Origin: Rhodospirillales bacterium
GTDB taxonomy: Bacteria > Pseudomonadota > Alphaproteobacteria > Acetobacterales > Acetobacteraceae
NCBI GenBank assembly: GCA_947460455.1
Contig: CANHKG010000015.1
Span: 1 to 39,563 of the forward strand
Direction of reading: 5' to 3'
Length of the DNA: 39,563 nt
Translations under genes and position numbers: made by a program
Part shown: positions 7,611 through 16,000 of the stretch, in pieces
Numbering within the stretch: position 1 is the first letter of the stretch
Layout of the letters: each line of letters begins with the position of its first letter
The notes under the pieces: generated by a model
What the model saw: the letters and a program-made list of their open reading frames with translations, nothing else
What the model was told of the DNA's origin: nothing
Databases searched by the model: none

Positions 7611-8473
7611 CCTGTGGCGCGGCGTTCCAGGCGGCGGAAGGCGAGCGAGAGGCCGAGGCAGAGCACGAGGTAGAAGGCCGAGGCGGTGATCCAGGTTTCG
7701 AACACGCGGCCGGTGGAGACCGCGATGTCGTTGGCCATGAAGGTGAGGTCCTGCACCGAGATCAGCGAGACGATCGAGCTGTCCTTGATGAGCGAGATGA
7801 ACTGCCCGGCGAAGGGCGGCAGCATGCGCGACAGGGCCTGGGGCAGGATGATGGTGCGCATGATCTGAGTGCGCGTGAGGCCGAGGGCGGCGGCGGCTTC
7901 CCATTGGCCCTTCGGGATGGACTGGATGCCCGCCCGCAGGATTTCCGCGATGTAGGCGCCTTCGAACAGCGCCAGCACAATGAGGGCGGAGAGGAAATTC
8001 TTGAGCAGGCGCGGGTCGCCGAAGCCGAACGAGACCGCGGCCAGGGTGCCGGGGGAGGCGGAGGCCAGGAAGGCATCGATGCCCAGCAGCGGCATGATCT
8101 GGCTGGAGACGAAGAAGTAGCCGACGAAGATGAGCACCAGCGGCGGGGTGTTGCGCATCAGCTCCACGTAGCTGCCGGCGAGCAGGCGCGGCAGCAACGA
8201 CCGCGCCGTGCGGGCGAGCCCGACGACGAGGCCGAAGAGTGTGGCGAGCAGCATGCCCCAGAGGGCGAGGCGCAGCGTGTTCAGCAGCCCCTGCAGCAGC
8301 AGGTTGGCCACCCAGCCGCGCTCCGCATCCCAGCGGATGATCCAGTTGGGGATCGGCGCCCAGTTCCAGCGGTAGTTGAGCACCGCCTGGACGCGCCAGG
8401 CGATCAGGAAGGCGGCCGCCGCGAGGCCGAGGAGCAGCGCGGCGTCCAGCCAGCCTAGTTTATGGCGCTTCAG
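7607..8473 (-). CDS. Polar amino-acid ABC importer, inner-membrane permease (HisM/GlnP family)
   Basis: Membrane permease of the His/Glu/Gln/Arg importer family. About 288 residues, with an N-terminal span (LDAALLLGLAAAAFLIAW) and then the family core: YVELMRNTPPLVLIFVGYFF, the cytoplasmic EAA-type loop (QWEAAAALGLTRTQIMRTII, contacting the ATPase) and LPQALSRMLPPFAGQFI. No ATG, GTG or TTG lies near the expected start in this frame. The best placed codon is CTG at 8473-8471, which overlaps the TGA of the binding-protein gene as CTGA, the same geometry as the ATGA/GTGA overlaps elsewhere here. A start inside the upstream gene or a later GTG that loses the first helix are alternatives. Last gene of the array; no partner ATPase is in the window. 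Confidence 0.85.
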   Translation of the reverse strand: MKRHKLGWLDAALLLGLAAAAFLIAWRVQAVLNYRWNWAPIPNWIIRWDAERGWVANLLLQGLLNTLRLALWGMLLATLFGLVVGLARTARSLLPRLLAGSYVELMRNTPPLVLIFVGYFFVSSQIMPLLGIDAFLASASPGTLAAVSFGFGDPRLLKNFLSALIVLALFEGAYIAEILRAGIQSIPKGQWEAAAALGLTRTQIMRTIILPQALSRMLPPFAGQFISLIKDSSIVSLISVQDLTFMANDIAVSTGRVFETWITASAFYLVLCLGLSLAFRRLERRATG

Positions 8474-9273
8474 CTTTGCACCAGGGCGCGCCAGTCGCGC
8501 TTCTCGAACCAGTAGCTGAAGCGCTCGGCCAGGAAGCCATCGGCCTTGCGGGCGGCGATCCATTCGTTGAGCGCGGTGAGCGACTTCGCGTCGCCCTTGC
8601 GCACGGCCATGGCATCGCGCTGGCCAACGACGGGCTTGGCGACCGGGAGGTACAGCGTGTCGGGGTTGTCGAGCACGGCGAAGGCGGGCTTGGGGGTGGA
8701 GGTGAACCAGGCGGCGGCGTTGCCGTTCAGCACTTCCTGCAGCGCCTGGGCGTCGTCGTCGAACTGGCGAAGGGTGGCCAGCGGCAGCATCTGCTGCACC
8801 ACGGTGGCGGCGTTGGTGCCGCGGCGGGCGGCGAGCGTGATGCTGGGCTTGTTCAGGCCCTCCATGGCGGTGAGGCCGGGTGCCACCTTCTTGTTGGCGG
8901 CGAAATGGACGCCGGTGAAGGAATAGGCCTCCGTGAAGTCGACGCTGGCTTCGCGCTGGGGCGTGACCGTCATGCCGCCGATGATGGCGTCGAAATTGCC
9001 GGCGAGGAGGGCGGGGATGATGCCGTCCCACGCGGTGGGCACCGGCTCGTGCTTCACGCCCCAATCTGCGGCGAGGCGGCGGGCGACATCCAGCTCGAAG
9101 CCGATCAGGCCGCCGTTCTTGTCGCGCATGGCCCAGGGCACGAAGGTGGACAGGCCGGAGCGGAGCACGCCGCGCTTCTTCACCTCGTCCACCATGGCCG
9201 CCGGGGCCTGGGCGAGGGTGGGGGCGGCGAGGAGCAGGGCTGGGGTGGCGAGGAGGAGGGCGCGGCGCTTCAT
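8470..9273 (-). CDS. Amino-acid ABC importer, periplasmic binding protein (SBP family 3)
   Basis: Exported solute-binding protein of 267 residues. The Sec signal is MKRRALLLATPALLLAAPTLA, with probable cleavage before QAPAA. The mature part shows the family-3 pattern: VLRSGLSTFVPWAMRD near the N-terminus, GFELDVARRLAADWG, WDGIIPALLAGNFDAIIGGM followed by TVTPQREASVDFTEAY, and a C-terminal LNEWIAARKADGF. It should deliver a polar amino acid or relative to the flanking permeases at 7607-8473 and 9287-10102. The first permease overlaps it by 4 bp and the second lies 13 bp upstream. Location beside hydantoinase genes suggests an amino acid or cyclic derivative as ligand (inference). Confidence 0.9.
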   Translation of the reverse strand: MKRRALLLATPALLLAAPTLAQAPAAMVDEVKKRGVLRSGLSTFVPWAMRDKNGGLIGFELDVARRLAADWGVKHEPVPTAWDGIIPALLAGNFDAIIGGMTVTPQREASVDFTEAYSFTGVHFAANKKVAPGLTAMEGLNKPSITLAARRGTNAATVVQQMLPLATLRQFDDDAQALQEVLNGNAAAWFTSTPKPAFAVLDNPDTLYLPVAKPVVGQRDAMAVRKGDAKSLTALNEWIAARKADGFLAERFSYWFEKRDWRALVQS

Positions 9274-9286
9274 GCGGGGGCTTCTT

Positions 9287-10102
9287 TCAGTGGCGCCCTG
9301 CCGCGAGCCGCCGCTCCAGGAGTTGGGCGAGGCCGGACAGGATGAGGGTGACGACGAGATAGATGGCGGCGATTGTGAGCCAAATCTCGAAAGTGAGGAA
9401 GGTGTCCGCGATGATCGAGCGGGCCTCGTTGGCGAGATCGAAGATGGCGATGGCGCTTACGATGGCGGAATGCTTGACTAGGCTGATGGCGAGCGAGGCC
9501 AGCGGCGGCAGCACGATGCGCAGGGCCTGCGGCAGGATGACGTGGCGCTGCACGCGCCAGGGGGAGAGGCCGAGGCTTTCCGCTGCCTCGCGCTGGCCGC
9601 GCGGCACGGCGGCGATGCCGGCGCGGATGATCTCGGCCGCGAAGGCGCCTTCGAACAGGCCGAGGGCGAGGATGCCGGTGGCCTCCCGCCCGATGCCGAG
9701 GATGGGGGCGAGGACGAAGTAGAACAGGTAGATCTGCACCAGCAGCGGGGTGTTGCGCACCAGTTCCACGTAGCCGCGCGACAGTGCCCTGCCGACCGGG
9801 GAGGGGGAGAGGGCCAGCATGGCGGCGGCGAGGCCGGCGGCGAGCGTGGTGGCGAAGGCGGCGGCGGAGATCCAGAGCGTGACGCCGAGGCCGCGCAGCA
9901 GCGGGCCGGGATAGAAGGCGCCCTCGTAGGTTTTGTAGAGGTAGCCGGGCACGCGTTCCCATTGCCAGCGATAGGGCATGGCGCCGGCACCGCGCACGAC
10001 GAGCCAGGCGAGGGCCACGGCGATGGCGGCGAAGGCGGCGACTTCCAGCAGCGTTCGGCCGGTTTGGCGGCGCTGCCGGGGCGCGGGGCGGGCGGCGGGC
10101 AC
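9287..10102 (-). CDS. Polar amino-acid ABC importer, second inner-membrane permease (HisQ/HisM family)
   Basis: Second permease of the amino-acid importer, about 271 residues. It has an N-terminal span (EVAAFAAIAVALAWLVV), a large periplasmic stretch (YRWQWERVPGYLYKTYEG), then YVELVRNTPLLVQIYLFYFV and the EAA-type coupling loop REAAESLGLSPWRVQRHVIL followed by PQALRIVLPPLA. The start is GTG at 10102, two bases after the hyuA stop (TAG at 10107-10105). No good ribosome-binding site is visible, which fits translational coupling to hyuA. The frame stays open far upstream through hyuA, but that part is only a shadow. It should pair with the other permease as a heterodimer. Confidence 0.87.
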   Translation of the reverse strand: MPAARPAPRQRRQTGRTLLEVAAFAAIAVALAWLVVRGAGAMPYRWQWERVPGYLYKTYEGAFYPGPLLRGLGVTLWISAAAFATTLAAGLAAAMLALSPSPVGRALSRGYVELVRNTPLLVQIYLFYFVLAPILGIGREATGILALGLFEGAFAAEIIRAGIAAVPRGQREAAESLGLSPWRVQRHVILPQALRIVLPPLASLAISLVKHSAIVSAIAIFDLANEARSIIADTFLTFEIWLTIAAIYLVVTLILSGLAQLLERRLAAGRH

Positions 10103-10104
10103 GT

Positions 10105-12120
10105 CTAGGCGCGTTCGAGGATCATGGCGCCGGAGGGGTGCATCGCGATGGTCCAGCCGGCGGGGACGAGGGTGGTGGCATCCAGCTGGGTGACGATGGC
10201 GGGACCGGGCAGGCGCAGGCCGGCGCCGAGGGTTGCGCGGTCGTACACCGGGGTTTCCCGCGTTCCGGCAGCGAAATGGACGGTGCGGTGGCTGGCGGGC
10301 GTGGGGGCGGGCAGGGCGCCGAGCTGGGGCATGACCGGGTCTGGCAGGCGGCCGATGGCTTCCACGCGCAGGGTGACCAGTTCCACCGGGGCTTCGAGCG
10401 TGAAGCCGTAGAGCGCCTTGTGGGCGGCGGCGAAGCCTTCCACCGTGGCGGCGACGGTGCCGGCCCAGGGGACGGTGAGCTCGCTGCCCTGGCCTTCGTA
10501 GCGCAGCAGGGCCATTTCCTCTGTGCGGCGGTCGGCTTCCGGCACCTGTTCGGCGGCGAACCAGGCCTGGGCGTCGGCGTGCAGGGCGGCCAGCACGGTG
10601 AGGGCGGTGCCATCCGGCGGCAGGCCGGCGGTGGGCAGGGTGCGGTGGAATTCCGTGCGCATGTTGGCGGCGAGCAGGCCTTCGGCGCAGAGCACGCCGG
10701 GGGCGGGGGGCACCAGCACGCGGGTGATGCCGAGCAGATCCGCCAGCGCGCAGCCGTGCAGCGGGCCGGCGCCGCCGAAGGCGACCAGGGCGAAATCGCG
10801 CGGGTCGTGGCCGCGTTCCACGCTGACGACGCGGATGGCGCCGACCATGTTGCTGTCCAGGATGGCCAACATGCCGCGGGCGGCTTCGTGCAGGGGCAGG
10901 CCGAGCGGGGTGGCGACGTTGGCCTGGATGGCGGCTTCGGCCTTGCCGGTGTCCAGCGTCATGCGGCCATTTAGTAGAGAAGGTGGCAGGTGGCCGAGGG
11001 CGACATGGGCATCCGTGGTGGTGGCCATGGTGCCGCCGCGGCCGTAGCAGGCTGGGCCTGGTTCCGCGCCGGCGCTGGCGGGGCCGACGGTGAGGGCGCC
11101 ATCCGCCACGCGGGCGATGGAGCCGCCGCCGGCGCCGACCGTGATCATGTCCACCATCGGCAGGGGCAGCGGCCATTCGCCGACGCGGCCCTGCTGGGTG
11201 AGGCCGATGCGGCCATCCTTGATCAGGCAGATATCCGCGCTGGTGCCGCCGATATCGACGGTGATGATGTTGCCGATCCCGGCCGCCTGGGCGACCTGCA
11301 GCGCGCCGACCACGCCGGCGGCGGGGCCGGACAAGGCGGTGACGGCGGGGGCGCGGCGGATGGTGGCGGCCCCCGCGACGCCGCCATTCGATTGCATCAG
11401 CAGCAGCGGGGCGGCGATGCCTTCCTCCGCCAGGCGCTGTTCCAGCCGTGCGACATAGGTGGAGACGGCGGGCATGACGCTGGCGTTCAGGATGGTGGCC
11501 AGGCTGCGTTCGTATTCGCGCACCACGGGCAGCACATCCACCGAGGCGGTGACGGCGATTCCGGGCAGGGCGGCGCGCAGCAATTCGGCCACGCGTAGCT
11601 CATGCGCCGGGTGGGCGAAGCTGTGCAGCAGGCAGACGCCGACGGCAGAGACGCCAAGGCGGCGGCAGGCTTCCGCGGCTTCGGCGACCGAGGCCTCATC
11701 GAGCGGGGTGACGACGCTGCCGCCGGGGCCGACGCGTTCCACCACTTCCAGGATGCGGGACGGTGGCACGGGGCGGGCGGGCTTGATCCAGGAATAGAGG
11801 TTGGCGCGGCGCGGAATGTCCTGCCGGCCGATCTCCAGCACGTGCCGGAAGCCGGCGGTGGTGACCAACGCCGCCGTGGCGCCCTTGCCCTCCAGAATGA
11901 GATTGGTGGCGACCGTGGTGCCGTGCAGCACGCGGGTAACCTCGGTGGCCGGGCGGCCGGCGGCTTCGAGCGCCAGGCGCACGCCGGTGATGAAGGCGAG
12001 GCTGGGGTCGGAGGGGACCGAGGGCGTTTTGGCGCGCCAGGCCTGGCCGGAGGCGGCATCCTGGAGGGTGACGTCGGTGAAGGTGCCGCCGATGTCGACC
12101 GCGACGGAGAGTGAGGTCAT
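10105..12120 (-). CDS. hyuA: Hydantoinase/oxoprolinase subunit A (ATP-dependent, HyuA/OplA family)
   Basis: ATP-binding subunit of the hydantoinase/oxoprolinase family, which opens five-membered lactam or imide rings such as N-methylhydantoin or 5-oxoproline. 671 residues, the usual HyuA length and shorter than acetone carboxylase beta subunits. The N-terminal Hydant_A_N domain starts VDIGGTFTDV (8-17), followed by HGTTVATNLILEGKGA. A second actin-like phosphate motif ITVDIGGTSADI lies mid-protein, and GGAGPLHGCALADLLGI is in the second domain. Partner HyuB is upstream on the same strand, separated by a palindromic AT-rich element instead of the usual tight junction. No strong ribosome-binding site precedes the ATG. 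Hydantoinase and oxoprolinase cannot be told apart from sequence alone. Confidence 0.9.
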   Translation of the reverse strand: MTSLSVAVDIGGTFTDVTLQDAASGQAWRAKTPSVPSDPSLAFITGVRLALEAAGRPATEVTRVLHGTTVATNLILEGKGATAALVTTAGFRHVLEIGRQDIPRRANLYSWIKPARPVPPSRILEVVERVGPGGSVVTPLDEASVAEAAEACRRLGVSAVGVCLLHSFAHPAHELRVAELLRAALPGIAVTASVDVLPVVREYERSLATILNASVMPAVSTYVARLEQRLAEEGIAAPLLLMQSNGGVAGAATIRRAPAVTALSGPAAGVVGALQVAQAAGIGNIITVDIGGTSADICLIKDGRIGLTQQGRVGEWPLPLPMVDMITVGAGGGSIARVADGALTVGPASAGAEPGPACYGRGGTMATTTDAHVALGHLPPSLLNGRMTLDTGKAEAAIQANVATPLGLPLHEAARGMLAILDSNMVGAIRVVSVERGHDPRDFALVAFGGAGPLHGCALADLLGITRVLVPPAPGVLCAEGLLAANMRTEFHRTLPTAGLPPDGTALTVLAALHADAQAWFAAEQVPEADRRTEEMALLRYEGQGSELTVPWAGTVAATVEGFAAAHKALYGFTLEAPVELVTLRVEAIGRLPDPVMPQLGALPAPTPASHRTVHFAAGTRETPVYDRATLGAGLRLPGPAIVTQLDATTLVPAGWTIAMHPSGAMILERA

Positions 12121-12140
12121 GGGAGGCGCTTTCCGGGAAG

Positions 12141-12270
12141 ACAGGAAGGATGTTCTTTTTTAAAAAAAAGAACCAAAAAACTTTCATTCGTTTGCTGGCC
12201 GGATAGGGCGGGCCAAAACGAACAAAAGTCTTTTTGCTTCTTTTTCTTCAGAAAAAGAAGATTCTTTCTT
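12141..12270. repeat. Compound palindromic AT-rich intergenic element between hyuB and hyuA
   Basis: Two related arms of about 60 bp lie in inverted orientation around a GC-rich centre (12201-12210). Each arm contains its own hairpin. On the left, GTTCTTTTTT at 12152-12161 pairs with AAAAAAGAAC at 12164-12173. On the right, CTTCTTTTTC at 12237-12246 pairs with GAAAAAGAAG at 12251-12260 around TTCA. The arms also pair with each other from GGCC outward (12197-12200 with 12211-12214). The T/A runs make it terminator-like on either strand, so it may attenuate transcription from hyuB into hyuA. I recall similar elements from Acetobacteraceae genomes; copy number here is unknown, and only one copy was noticed in this window. 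Confidence 0.8.
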
Positions 12271-12276
12271 TCTGTT

Positions 12277-14034
12277 TCAAACAAGTGCGTCGACATATTC
12301 AACGCGATGGAACGCCCGGCTGGCGGGCCTCGTGGCTCGGGCGGCACTGGTGGCGGCGGCATCGAGTTCGCCTTCGCGGATGATCACGCCGTAGAGGCGG
12401 GCGGCGGCTTCGACCGATACGAAGCCGTCGGCCACGTCTTGCAGCACGGCTGCGGGCGGGCGGTCGTAGGGGTGGCCGTGGCCGCCGCCGCCGCCGGTTT
12501 CGATGCGCAGGATGTCGCCCTTCTTGACCTTGTTGCCATCGGACAGAGGGCGCAGCAGGCGTTCGTTGGGGCGGCCGGGGTTGACGATGGCGCGGCCGGT
12601 GCCGCCGGAGAGGCCGCCCTGGGTGCCCCAGGGGGGGCAGACCACGCTGTCGATGCGCACGGCGAGCACGGCTTCGTCGGCCAGCACCTCATATTCGCGG
12701 ATGATGCCGCAGCCGCCGCGCTGGCGGCCGGCGCCGCCGCTGTCGCGGTGGATGGCGTAGGTGTTGAGGCGCACGGGGTAGCCGAGTTCGAGGAATTCGA
12801 CCGGGTAGTTCTCCTGCGCGACGAAGTAGACCGCGTCGATGCCGTCTGCCGTGGGGCGGGCGCCGTAGCCGACGCCGAGGCCGTCGCTGAGGAGGAAGGG
12901 TTTGCCGTTCGCGGTGCCGCGCATGAGGATGATGATGTAGGCGGAATGGGCGGCCGGGGCCGGGGAGCCGGCGACGTTGATGAGGCCGTTGAGGGCTGCC
13001 AGCACGCGCATCATGGTCATGCCGCGCATGCCGAGGGGGGCGGGAGAGCGCGGGTAGAGCAGGGAGCCTTCGCGCAGGATCACCTCATCGAGCGCCCGGG
13101 CGCCGCCGGCGTTGCAGACCTGGCCGGGGTCGCCGCCGAGGAAGGTGAGGGCGAAGGCGGTGCCGGGCATGTCGGGGTTCATGAGGTAGTTGACCGGGCC
13201 AGGCGCCTGGTCGTCTGTTTCGGACGCGTCGAGGATGAAGCGGTCATCCGGGGTGCGGGTGAGGGCGAAGCGGATGTGCAGCGGGCCGGTGCCGTGGCCG
13301 TCGCTGTCGATCGCATCGGTGAACTTGTGGGTGCCGACCGGGAAGGTTTCGCGCAGGCGCTGGCGGACGAGGGCTTCGGTGCGGGCGAGGAGCTGGGCCA
13401 GGGCGTCGGCCAGGATATCGGTGCCGAAGCGGGTGGCGATTTCCTGCATGCGGCGCACGCCGAGATCCACGCTGCCCATCAGCGCGCGGGTATCGCCCTT
13501 GCACGTCTCGGGGTAGCGGGAGTTGCGGTAGAAGATGTCGAGCGCGGCGGTGTTGGTGGTGCCCTGGTCGATCAGCTTGGTGGGCGGGATGATGATGCCT
13601 TCCTGGAAATGGTCGGTGGCATCGGGGGAGATGGAGCCGGGGCGCAGGCCGCCGACATCGGAGAAATGGGCCCAGCCCATGACGAAGGCGCAACGCTCTC
13701 CGTTCACGAAAACGGGGGCGAGGAAGACCTGGTCGTTGGTGTGGGAGACGGCGCCGCGGCTGCCGTAGCAATCGGAATACCAGTAGAGGTCACCGGGCTT
13801 GATGGTCTCGATCGGGAATTTCTTCAGCACGGGGCCGCAGACATCGCCGAAGACCGGCACGTTGGAGCCGACTGCCATGACGCCCTCGGCATCCAGCAGG
13901 GCGGTGTAGAAATCCTTCTTCTCGCGGATGAAGGCACTGATGGCGGTGCGTTCCAGCAGCGCCTCCATCTCGGCTTGGGCGGCGCGGACGGCGCCGCGGA
14001 TGATTTCCAGCGTGATGGGGTCGCAGGTGCTCAC
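12277..14034 (-). CDS. hyuB: Hydantoinase/oxoprolinase subunit B (HyuB/OplB family)
   Basis: Partner subunit of HyuA, 585 residues, the family's usual size. The N-terminus ITLEIIRGAVRAAQAEMEAL is diagnostic of HyuB, followed by RTAISAFIREKKDFYTALLD. Later segments include the conserved HTNDQVFLAPVF, the Gly-rich ETGGGGGHGHPYDR and the family C-terminal tail. The start is GTG at 14034, overlapping the DppF stop (GTGA). The frame is open much further upstream, but those residues are a shadow of the ATPase genes. The enzyme should hydrolyse a cyclic amide with ATP. Being last in the Dpp-type importer operon suggests its substrate enters through that importer or is released from the imported peptide (inference). 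Confidence 0.9.
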   Translation of the reverse strand: MSTCDPITLEIIRGAVRAAQAEMEALLERTAISAFIREKKDFYTALLDAEGVMAVGSNVPVFGDVCGPVLKKFPIETIKPGDLYWYSDCYGSRGAVSHTNDQVFLAPVFVNGERCAFVMGWAHFSDVGGLRPGSISPDATDHFQEGIIIPPTKLIDQGTTNTAALDIFYRNSRYPETCKGDTRALMGSVDLGVRRMQEIATRFGTDILADALAQLLARTEALVRQRLRETFPVGTHKFTDAIDSDGHGTGPLHIRFALTRTPDDRFILDASETDDQAPGPVNYLMNPDMPGTAFALTFLGGDPGQVCNAGGARALDEVILREGSLLYPRSPAPLGMRGMTMMRVLAALNGLINVAGSPAPAAHSAYIIILMRGTANGKPFLLSDGLGVGYGARPTADGIDAVYFVAQENYPVEFLELGYPVRLNTYAIHRDSGGAGRQRGGCGIIREYEVLADEAVLAVRIDSVVCPPWGTQGGLSGGTGRAIVNPGRPNERLLRPLSDGNKVKKGDILRIETGGGGGHGHPYDRPPAAVLQDVADGFVSVEAAARLYGVIIREGELDAAATSAARATRPASRAFHRVEYVDALV

Positions 14035-14990
14035 GATGGGGCTCCCTCCTCGAGATGGCAGGCGACACGGCGGGCTTGGCCGGCTTCGCGCAGGGCGGGT
14101 GCTTCGGCTTCGCAGCGGGGCATGGCGTGGGGGCAGCGGTCGCGGAAGGCGCAGCCGGTGCCGCCCAGCGGGCTGTCGGACAGACTGCCGCGGATCGGCA
14201 GGGCGGCGCGGTCTTGATCGACGCGCGGGACCGGGACGGCGGCGACGAGGGCGCGGGTGTAGGGGTGGCGGGGGGCGGCGATGAGTTCGGCCGTGGGGCC
14301 TTCCTCCACGATGCGGCCCAGATACATCACCACGGTGCGCTCGCAGACGTAACGGATCAGGGCGAGGTCGTGGCTGATGTAGATGGCGGCGAGGCCGAGT
14401 TCGTCGCGCGCGGCGCGCAGCAGGTTGAGGATACCGGCGCGGACGGAGACATCGAGCATCGACACGGGCTCGTCTGCCACGATGAGGCGCGGGCCGGGGA
14501 TGAGGGCGCGGGCGAGGACGACGCGCTGGAGCTGGCCGCCCGAGAGTTCGTGCGGGAAGCGATCGAGCCAGGCGCTGGCGGGGGTGAGGCGCACGCGGCC
14601 CATCACGGCATCGATGCGGGCGGCGTGCTCGGCTTCGGGGATGCCGAAATTGCGCAGCGGCTCGGCCAGGGTGCGGCGGATGGTGAAGCGCGGGTTCAGC
14701 GCATCGAACGGGTTCTGGAACACCAGCTGGGCGCGGGCGCGGAAGGGCAGCAGCGCGGCGGCGCGACGGTGGGTGATGTCTTCGCCTTCGAAGAGCACCT
14801 GGCCGGCGGTGGGTTCCTCCAGGCGCAGCAGCATGCGGGCGGTGGTGGTCTTGCCGCAGCCGGACTCGCCGACGATGCCCAGCGCCTCCCCGGCAGAGAC
14901 CGAGAGCGAGACGTCCTGCACGGCATGCACGGTGCGCCGGCCGGTGCGGAAGGTTTTGCCCAGGCCGCGGGCTTCGATCACGGCGCTCAT
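14031..14990 (-). CDS. dppF: Peptide/nickel ABC importer, ATP-binding protein (DppF/OppF family)
   Basis: Cytoplasmic ATPase of a dipeptide/oligopeptide importer, 319 residues. Walker A GESGCGKTTT (41-50), Q-loop in LVFQNPFDALNP, signature LSGGQ (149-153), Walker B LIVADEP (169-175) and switch His in YISHD (about 207). The C-terminal oligo_HPY region contains HPYTRAL and a cysteine cluster (CAFRDRCPHAMPRC) typical of this subfamily, which can hold an Fe-S cluster in homologues. It starts at ATG 14990, overlapping the DppD stop by 4 bp, and overlaps HyuB by 4 bp. Forms an ATPase heterodimer with the next gene product. Confidence 0.92.
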   Translation of the reverse strand: MSAVIEARGLGKTFRTGRRTVHAVQDVSLSVSAGEALGIVGESGCGKTTTARMLLRLEEPTAGQVLFEGEDITHRRAAALLPFRARAQLVFQNPFDALNPRFTIRRTLAEPLRNFGIPEAEHAARIDAVMGRVRLTPASAWLDRFPHELSGGQLQRVVLARALIPGPRLIVADEPVSMLDVSVRAGILNLLRAARDELGLAAIYISHDLALIRYVCERTVVMYLGRIVEEGPTAELIAAPRHPYTRALVAAVPVPRVDQDRAALPIRGSLSDSPLGGTGCAFRDRCPHAMPRCEAEAPALREAGQARRVACHLEEGAPS

Positions 14991-16000
14991 GCGGGCACCA
15001 CGGCCGCCCAGGTGGCGGGGCTGGCGGCGGCTTTGCGCAGGGCCGGGGCTTCGTCGGCGCGCCAGCAGGCGACCATGTGCTCGCCCTCGGTGACGGCGGG
15101 CGGGGCCTGTTCGTGGCAGCGGGTTTGCGCGAAGGGGCAGCGGGCGGCGAAGCGGCAGCCGGTGGGCGGGTGCAGCAGGTTGGGCGGCGAGCCCTCGATG
15201 GGCACCAGCTCGCCGGTTTCGCCGTGGACATCGGGGAAGGCGTGGGTGAGGCCCATGGTGTAGGGGTGCAGCGGGCGTTCCAGCACCTCTCGCACCGGGC
15301 CGGATTCCACCACGATCCCGGCATACATCACCGCCACGCGGTCGCAGGCATAGGCGACGACGGCCATGTCGTGGGTGACGAGGATCATGGCCAGGTTCAG
15401 GCGCGATTGCAGGTCGCGCATCACATCCAGCACCTGGCGCTGCACGATGACATCGAGCGCGGTGACGGGCTCGTCGGCGATGACCAGGGCTGGGTTGAGT
15501 GCGAGGGCAAGCGCGATCGAGGCGCGTTGGCGCATGCCGCCGGAGAACTGGTGCGGGTAGTCGGCCAGGCGCACGGGATCCAGCCCAACCATGCGGAACA
15601 GCTCGGCGGCGCGATCGTTGGCGGCGGCGCGGGCGAGGCCGCCGCGTTCCATCAGCACTTCCAGCATCTGGGCGCGCAGGCGCTGCACGGGATCCAGCGC
15701 GTTCATCGCGGTTTGCGGGATGAAGGAGAGGCGGCGCCAGCGGATCTCGCGGCGCTGGGACTCGGTGAGGGCGACGAGGTCGCGGCCTTCGAACACCACG
15801 CTGCCGCCGGCGATGCGCCCGGCATCCGGCAGCACGCCCATGATGGCGCGGCCCAGCGTGGACTTGCCGCAGCCGGATTCGCCGACCAGGCCGAGGATGG
15901 AGCCTGCGGCCACGGCGAAGGTGGCGCCATCCACGGCGCGCACCGGGCCGGCGCCGGTGAGGTAGTGGACCTGGAGGTTCTCGACGCTGAGCAGGCTCAT
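14987..16000 (-). CDS. dppD: Peptide/nickel ABC importer, ATP-binding protein (DppD/OppD family)
   Basis: Second ATPase of the peptide importer, 337 residues. Walker A GESGCGKST (40-48), Q-loop FIPQTAMNALDP, signature FSGGMRQR, Walker B LVIADEPVTALD and switch His VTHD are intact. The C-terminal HPYTMGL and CRFAARCPFAQTRC elements match the oligo_HPY subfamily. 4-bp overlaps with both dppC and dppF show a translationally coupled operon. All catalytic motifs look intact, so this importer has its own energy source, unlike the amino-acid and sugar importers elsewhere in the window. Confidence 0.92.
   Translation of the reverse strand: MSLLSVENLQVHYLTGAGPVRAVDGATFAVAAGSILGLVGESGCGKSTLGRAIMGVLPDAGRIAGGSVVFEGRDLVALTESQRREIRWRRLSFIPQTAMNALDPVQRLRAQMLEVLMERGGLARAAANDRAAELFRMVGLDPVRLADYPHQFSGGMRQRASIALALALNPALVIADEPVTALDVIVQRQVLDVMRDLQSRLNLAMILVTHDMAVVAYACDRVAVMYAGIVVESGPVREVLERPLHPYTMGLTHAFPDVHGETGELVPIEGSPPNLLHPPTGCRFAARCPFAQTRCHEQAPPAVTEGEHMVACWRADEAPALRKAAASPATWAAVVPA

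Noticed and set aside
9287-11176. A 629-codon minus-strand frame extending the amino-acid permease
   Set aside because: The first 350 or so residues are low-complexity shadow of hyuA; real permease sequence begins at the GTG at 10102.
12277-15324. A 1015-codon minus-strand frame that could be read as one giant HyuB fusion
   Set aside because: Only the part from 14034 downward matches HyuB. The upstream residues are Arg/Pro/His-rich and overlap the intact DppF and DppD genes in another frame.
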